A stretch of 64,000 nucleotides of DNA. It comes from an uncultured Bacteroidota bacterium. Its GTDB lineage: Bacteria > Bacteroidota > Bacteroidia > Flavobacteriales > TMED113. The notes beneath the pieces are model-generated. The model was not told the origin of the DNA, did no database searches, and was given only the letters and a program-made list of their open reading frames with translations. This document shows, in pieces, positions 63,825 through 64,000 of the stretch. Each line of letters opens with the position of its first letter. Within the stretch, counting starts at the first letter, position 1. The stretch covers positions 21,234-85,233 of the forward strand of contig CABYOB010000001.1 of NCBI GenBank assembly GCA_902520385.1, in the 5' to 3' direction. The position numbers and the translations under genes were made by a program.

Positions 63825-64000
63825 CTACTTTCGTAATTCTATAATTAATGTCATTAGTTTAGTATAATTAGGACAATTCATCATTAACTTTGCATATTCC
63901 TCATCTGAATAATTTTGCCTTAGTAATTCACATCCTTCAGCTTCATCTTTATATTTTTCAATCGACTTAATTTCATTTCCGGTTTTTTTAATTTTTGCTA
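63825..64000 (-). CDS. Cysteine-repeat secreted protein, 5'-partial (second family member)
   Basis: The C-terminal 57 residues of a gene that begins beyond the right edge; the stop TAG is at 63825-63827 and the frame is open to base 64000. The piece reads KKTGNEIKSIEKYKDEAEGC, then a Cys 19 residues later in MMNCPNYTKLM. This mirrors the second repeat of the protein at 54894-55388 (EINKGGNEEN, EFCDEL, QMMNCENFKILM) with the same 19-residue Cys-Cys step. It is 22 bp upstream of the giant gene and probably in the same transcript. N-terminal signal and first repeat are outside the window. Confidence 0.75.
   Translation of the reverse strand, partial: AKIKKTGNEIKSIEKYKDEAEGCELLRQNYSDEEYAKLMMNCPNYTKLMTLIIELRK

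Overview
The window is about 64 kb of AT-rich, very compact bacterial chromosome. Its gene families point to a member of the Bacteroidota, most likely a marine, streamlined lineage of the Flavobacteriales. Pointers are type IX secretion sorting domains, SusC-like TonB receptors with a carboxypeptidase-regulatory N-terminus, the DUF4271-hemD pair, a DUF4296 lipoprotein behind dihydroorotase, an ATP-cone on NrdB rather than NrdA, promoters resembling TAnnTTTG, and the near absence of Shine-Dalgarno sequences. The placement is an inference from gene content; no 16S rRNA gene lies in the window.

Layout. 1-3.5 kb (+): end of rlmN, a polyprenyl diphosphate synthase and dnaG. 3.5-4.9 kb (-): rsmI and a stand-alone DAHP synthase. 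5.0-6.7 kb (+): tdk and alr. 6.6-11.6 kb (-): DUF4271, hemD, rnpA, yidD, a CtpA-type protease and an O-antigen ligase-like protein. 11.6-12.8 kb (+): a glutaryl-CoA dehydrogenase-like enzyme. 12.8-15.9 kb (-): nrdB-nrdA, followed by a 406-bp non-coding region. 16.3-18.7 kb: DUF3109, glycyl-tRNA synthetase, a bidirectional terminator and tRNA-Phe. 18.7-26.1 kb (+): coaX, an outer-membrane protein, a TPR protein, lptC, a CorC-type protein and a PpiD-like chaperone. 26.1-33.1 kb (-): purH, mreB, mreC, mreD, PBP2 and rodA, the elongation machinery. 33.2-41.3 kb (-): a nine-gene run (CBS protein, nadK, DUF6089, uppS, bamA, two ompH/skp, murI, nfu) ending at a strong terminator. 41.4-44.1 kb (+): pdxJ, an alpha/beta hydrolase and a DUF819 membrane protein broken at a 12-G run. 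44.1-50.1 kb (-): a lamin-tail protein, a TonB receptor and a secreted endonuclease I, a likely extracellular nucleic-acid scavenging unit. 50.2-54.9 kb: dolichol-phosphate-mannose-type glycosyltransferase, pyrC, DUF4296, an epimerase and tyrS. 54.9-64 kb (-): a 2790-residue secreted multidomain protein flanked on both sides by genes for the same small cysteine-repeat family.

Most of the window is housekeeping and envelope biogenesis: lipid carriers, peptidoglycan precursors, shape, outer-membrane assembly and LPS export. The two accessory regions are the nucleic-acid scavenging unit and the giant-protein locus. The most notable points are the poly-G frameshift, the PpiD homologue without a recognisable parvulin domain, the giant esterase/propeller/cysteine-repeat protein with a nearly identical 348-bp internal duplication, its two flanking cysteine-repeat neighbours (one running off the window edge), a DAHP synthase without its usual chorismate mutase domain, and seven convergent gene pairs that overlap or nearly touch. 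There is no CRISPR array, insertion sequence or prophage.
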